Under the pieces are notes generated by a model. The model had not been told where the DNA came from. It did not search any database and saw only the letters and a program-made list of their open reading frames with translations. DNA of 7,901 nt from CAYMDD01 sp964409675 (GTDB taxonomy: Bacteria > Pseudomonadota > Alphaproteobacteria > Rickettsiales > SXRF01). The position numbers and the translations under genes are program-made. Positions 5,971 through 7,901 of the stretch are shown here, one piece after another; position 1 is the stretch's first letter, and each line of letters begins with the position of its first letter. The stretch is taken from contig CAYPEF010000104.1 of assembly GCA_964409675.1 (NCBI GenBank), forward strand, positions 1-7,901. The letters are read 5' to 3'.

Positions 5971-7776
5971 ATGACCAAGACCTACGGCAAATCGCGCCTT
6001 CCCTCCCGCCATGTCACCGAAGGGCCGGAGCGCGCGCCGCACCGCTCCTACCTGTATGCCATGGGAGTGACCGAAGCGGGCATCCATGCGCCGCTGATTG
6101 GCGTGGCCACCACATGGAACGAGGCCGCGCCGTGCAATATCACCCTTGGCCGTCAGGCACAGGTGGTGAAAAAGGGTGTGGCGGCGGCAGGCGGCACGCC
6201 GCGTGAGTTCACCAGCATCACCGTGACCGACGGCATCGCCATGGGCCATCAGGGCATGAAATCCTCGCTGGTCAGCCGCGAAGTGATCGCCGATTCGGTG
6301 GAGCTGACCATGCGCGGCCATTCCTATGACGCGCTGGTGGGCCTCGCCGGCTGCGATAAATCCCTCCCCGGCCTGATGATGGCGATGGTGCGGCTGAACG
6401 TGCCGAGCGTGTTCATTTACGGCGGCTCCATCCTACCCGGCAAATACAAGGGCAAGCAGGTGACGGTGGTAGACGTGTTCGAAGCCGTCGGCCAGTACAG
6501 CGCCGGGAAGATGACGGAAGAAGACGTACATGAGCTGGAGCAGGTGGCGTGCCCCTCGGCGGGTTCCTGCGGCGGCCAATTCACCGCCAATACCATGGCC
6601 TGCGTGAGCGAGGCCATCGGCCTTGCGCTGCCCGGCTCGGCGGGCGCGCCCGCGCCGTATGAATCGCGCGATGCGTTCTGCTTTGAATCGGGCCGCGCGG
6701 TGATGGAACTATTGAAGAACAAAATTCGCCCACGCGACATCGTTACCCGCAAGGCGCTTGAAAACGCCGCCGCCGTGGTAGCGGCCACCGGCGGCTCCAC
6801 CAACGGCGCCCTGCACCTGCCCGCCATTGCCCATGAAGCGGGCATCGATTTCGATATTCACGCAGTGGGCGAAATCTTCAAGCGCACCCCCTACCTCGCC
6901 GATCTCATGCCCGGCGGCAAATACACCGCCAAGGATTTATACGAAGCCGGCGGCGTGCAGATCGTGCTGAAAACGCTGCTCGACGGAGGTTTCCTGCACG
7001 GCGACTGCCTGACCGTCACCGGCAAAACCATGGCCGAGAATTTGCAGAAAGTGAAGTTTCCCTCCTTCGTCCCCCCGCAATCGGGGGGAATAAATGTTTC
7101 TTCCGCAGCATCCCCCCCGCTTGCGGGGGGGTACGGGGGGGAATCCGGCGGGCAATCCGTCGTGCGTCCTCATTCAGACCCCATCACCTCCACCGGCGGC
7201 GTAGTAGTGCTGAAAGGCAATCTCGCACCGGAAGGCTGCATTGTGAAAGTAGCCGGCCTCAAGCACCTCACTTTCACCGGCCCCGCCCGCTGCTTCGACT
7301 CGGAAGAAGAAGCTTTCGCGGCGGTGGAGAAGCGGCAATACAAGGAAGGCGACGTGATCGTCATCCGTTATGAAGGACCGAAAGGCGGCCCCGGCATGCG
7401 CGAGATGCTCTCCACCACCGCCGCCCTCTACGGCCAGGGCATGGGCGAGAAAGTGGCGCTGATCACCGATGGCCGCTTCTCCGGCGGCACGCGCGGCTTC
7501 TGCATCGGCCATATCGGGCCAGAGGCGGCAGTAGGTGGCCCTGTAGGATTGCTTAAGGACGGAGACATCATTGAGATGGATGCCGTAAATGGCACTATCA
7601 GCGTGAAACTTTCCGACGAAGAACTAGCCAGGCGCCGTGCCGAATGGAAACCGCGCACTACCGACTACCAGTCCGGCGCGCTATGGAAATACGCGCAAAC
7701 TGTAGGTCCGGCTGAGAAAGGCGCCGTCACCCATCCGGGCGCTGTCATGGAAAAACATGTGTATGCGGATATTTAG
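5971..7776 (+). CDS. ilvD: Dihydroxy-acid dehydratase with in-frame repeat-derived insertion
   Basis: Removes water from 2,3-dihydroxy acids to give the 2-keto acids that become valine and isoleucine (and leucine) in the cytoplasm. The cluster-ligand cysteines expected for this family are present: C55 in EAAPCN, C128 in GCDKSLPG and C200 in AGSCGGQFTANTM. D87 of TDGIAMGHQGM and K130 of CDK provide the metal site, and S504 of GRFSGGT is the expected catalytic base. The C-terminal domain includes LKGNLAPEG, RYEGPKGGPGMREM and ARRRAEWKPR. ATG 5971 was chosen over an in-frame GTG at 5938 because family similarity begins at about MTKTYGKSRLPSRHVTEG; its ribosome binding site is weak. At 601 residues it exceeds the roughly 560-575 of this subgroup because of about 30 Pro/Gly/Ser residues at 365-394, encoded by a palindromic block. 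All recognised active-site residues are intact, so activity is likely. Confidence 0.95.
   Translation: MTKTYGKSRLPSRHVTEGPERAPHRSYLYAMGVTEAGIHAPLIGVATTWNEAAPCNITLGRQAQVVKKGVAAAGGTPREFTSITVTDGIAMGHQGMKSSLVSREVIADSVELTMRGHSYDALVGLAGCDKSLPGLMMAMVRLNVPSVFIYGGSILPGKYKGKQVTVVDVFEAVGQYSAGKMTEEDVHELEQVACPSAGSCGGQFTANTMACVSEAIGLALPGSAGAPAPYESRDAFCFESGRAVMELLKNKIRPRDIVTRKALENAAAVVAATGGSTNGALHLPAIAHEAGIDFDIHAVGEIFKRTPYLADLMPGGKYTAKDLYEAGGVQIVLKTLLDGGFLHGDCLTVTGKTMAENLQKVKFPSFVPPQSGGINVSSAASPPLAGGYGGESGGQSVVRPHSDPITSTGGVVVLKGNLAPEGCIVKVAGLKHLTFTGPARCFDSEEEAFAAVEKRQYKEGDVIVIRYEGPKGGPGMREMLSTTAALYGQGMGEKVALITDGRFSGGTRGFCIGHIGPEAAVGGPVGLLKDGDIIEMDAVNGTISVKLSDEELARRRAEWKPRTTDYQSGALWKYAQTVGPAEKGAVTHPGAVMEKHVYADI
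7060..7150. repeat. GC-rich palindromic element inserted in frame within ilvD
   Basis: The block holds two strong hairpins. The first has TCCCCCCG (7070-7077) with CGGGGGGA (7082-7089) and a 4-base loop. The second has seven C plus G (7112-7119) with C plus seven G (7124-7131) and a 4-base loop. A further C plus seven G plus A at 7134-7142 can pair instead with 7111-7119. Such homopolymeric C and G runs occur nowhere else in the surrounding coding sequence. The reading frame continues through without a stop and encodes a low-complexity stretch (residues about 365-394, including PPQSGG and SPPLAGGYGG). The exact boundaries are approximate and inferred from where family-like sequence stops and resumes (near KVKFP and GQSVVRP). 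Confidence 0.75.
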
Positions 7777-7840
7777 CCGTTTCATTAAATATTCGCAATC
7801 ACCGGCGCGGTAAGGATTCAGTTTTATTGGGTACGAGGCC

Positions 7841-7901
7841 ATGATAAACGGCATTATTTATTATCCCATCAAGATCACGTGCAATCTGATTACCCTCATT
7901 C
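7841..7901 (+). CDS. Probable start of a hydrophobic protein, cut by the window edge
   Basis: From ATG 7841 the frame stays open for 20 codons to the edge and reads MINGIIYYPIKITCNLITLI, rich in Ile, Leu and Tyr, so possibly a membrane segment or signal anchor. GAGG is present but only 2 bases before the ATG, closer than normal. The local sequence is more AT-rich than the genes to the left. The stretch is too short to name a family, and the start could be incidental. Confidence 0.35.
   Translation, partial: MINGIIYYPIKITCNLITLI

Noticed and set aside
7060..7150. ilvD as a pseudogene broken by the repeat
   Set aside because: The frame is continuous and family sequence resumes correctly downstream, with all expected active-site residues present.
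1..7901. CRISPR arrays, tRNA or rRNA genes, insertion-sequence genes
   Set aside because: No regularly spaced repeats, cloverleaf sequences or transposase-like proteins were found on reading; short palindromes are the only repeats seen.

Overview
The window reads as a chromosomal segment from an alphaproteobacterium with moderately high GC (judged by eye). The strongest taxonomic signal is a PopZ/DUF2497 polar-organizer protein, a family essentially restricted to Alphaproteobacteria. It sits in the conserved alphaproteobacterial order: isoaspartyl-methyltransferase-like gene, then a TolC-family outer-membrane gene, then popZ. The isoleucyl-tRNA synthetase is of the eukaryote-like (IleS2) type, resembling the form known from Rickettsia and related lineages. 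The free GC-rich palindromes also fit this class. No order or genus can be fixed from the sequence alone.

Layout, all on the + strand: (1) bases 2-2215, the 3' three-quarters of ileS, cut by the left edge; (2) a 221-base gap with a perfect 10-bp palindrome just after the ileS stop; (3) 2437-3108, a divergent protein-L-isoaspartate O-methyltransferase-like gene; (4) 3119-4579, a TolC-family outer-membrane efflux/secretion channel, 10 bases downstream and with its ribosome binding site overlapping the preceding stop, so very probably in the same transcript; (5) 4721-5380, popZ; (6) a 169-base gap with a two-hairpin palindromic element and then a good sigma-70-type promoter; (7) 5550-5903, an unrecognised 117-residue protein; (8) 5971-7776, ilvD, dihydroxy-acid dehydratase; (9) from 7841, the probable first 20 codons of a hydrophobic protein cut by the right edge.

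The genes do not form one pathway. ileS (isoleucine charging) and ilvD (isoleucine/valine synthesis) share a metabolic theme but are about 3.8 kb apart, separated by envelope and cell-polarity genes. The usual valS neighbour after popZ is absent.

The most notable feature is inside ilvD. A GC-rich, hairpin-forming block of about 90 bases (roughly 7060-7150) is carried in frame and adds about 30 low-complexity Pro/Gly/Ser residues between the iron-sulfur domain and the C-terminal domain. All recognised catalytic residues remain. This resembles the protein-coding insertion of palindromic elements described in Rickettsia, but in a core metabolic enzyme and with an unrelated-looking repeat. No mobile-element genes, CRISPR arrays, tRNA or rRNA genes were seen.
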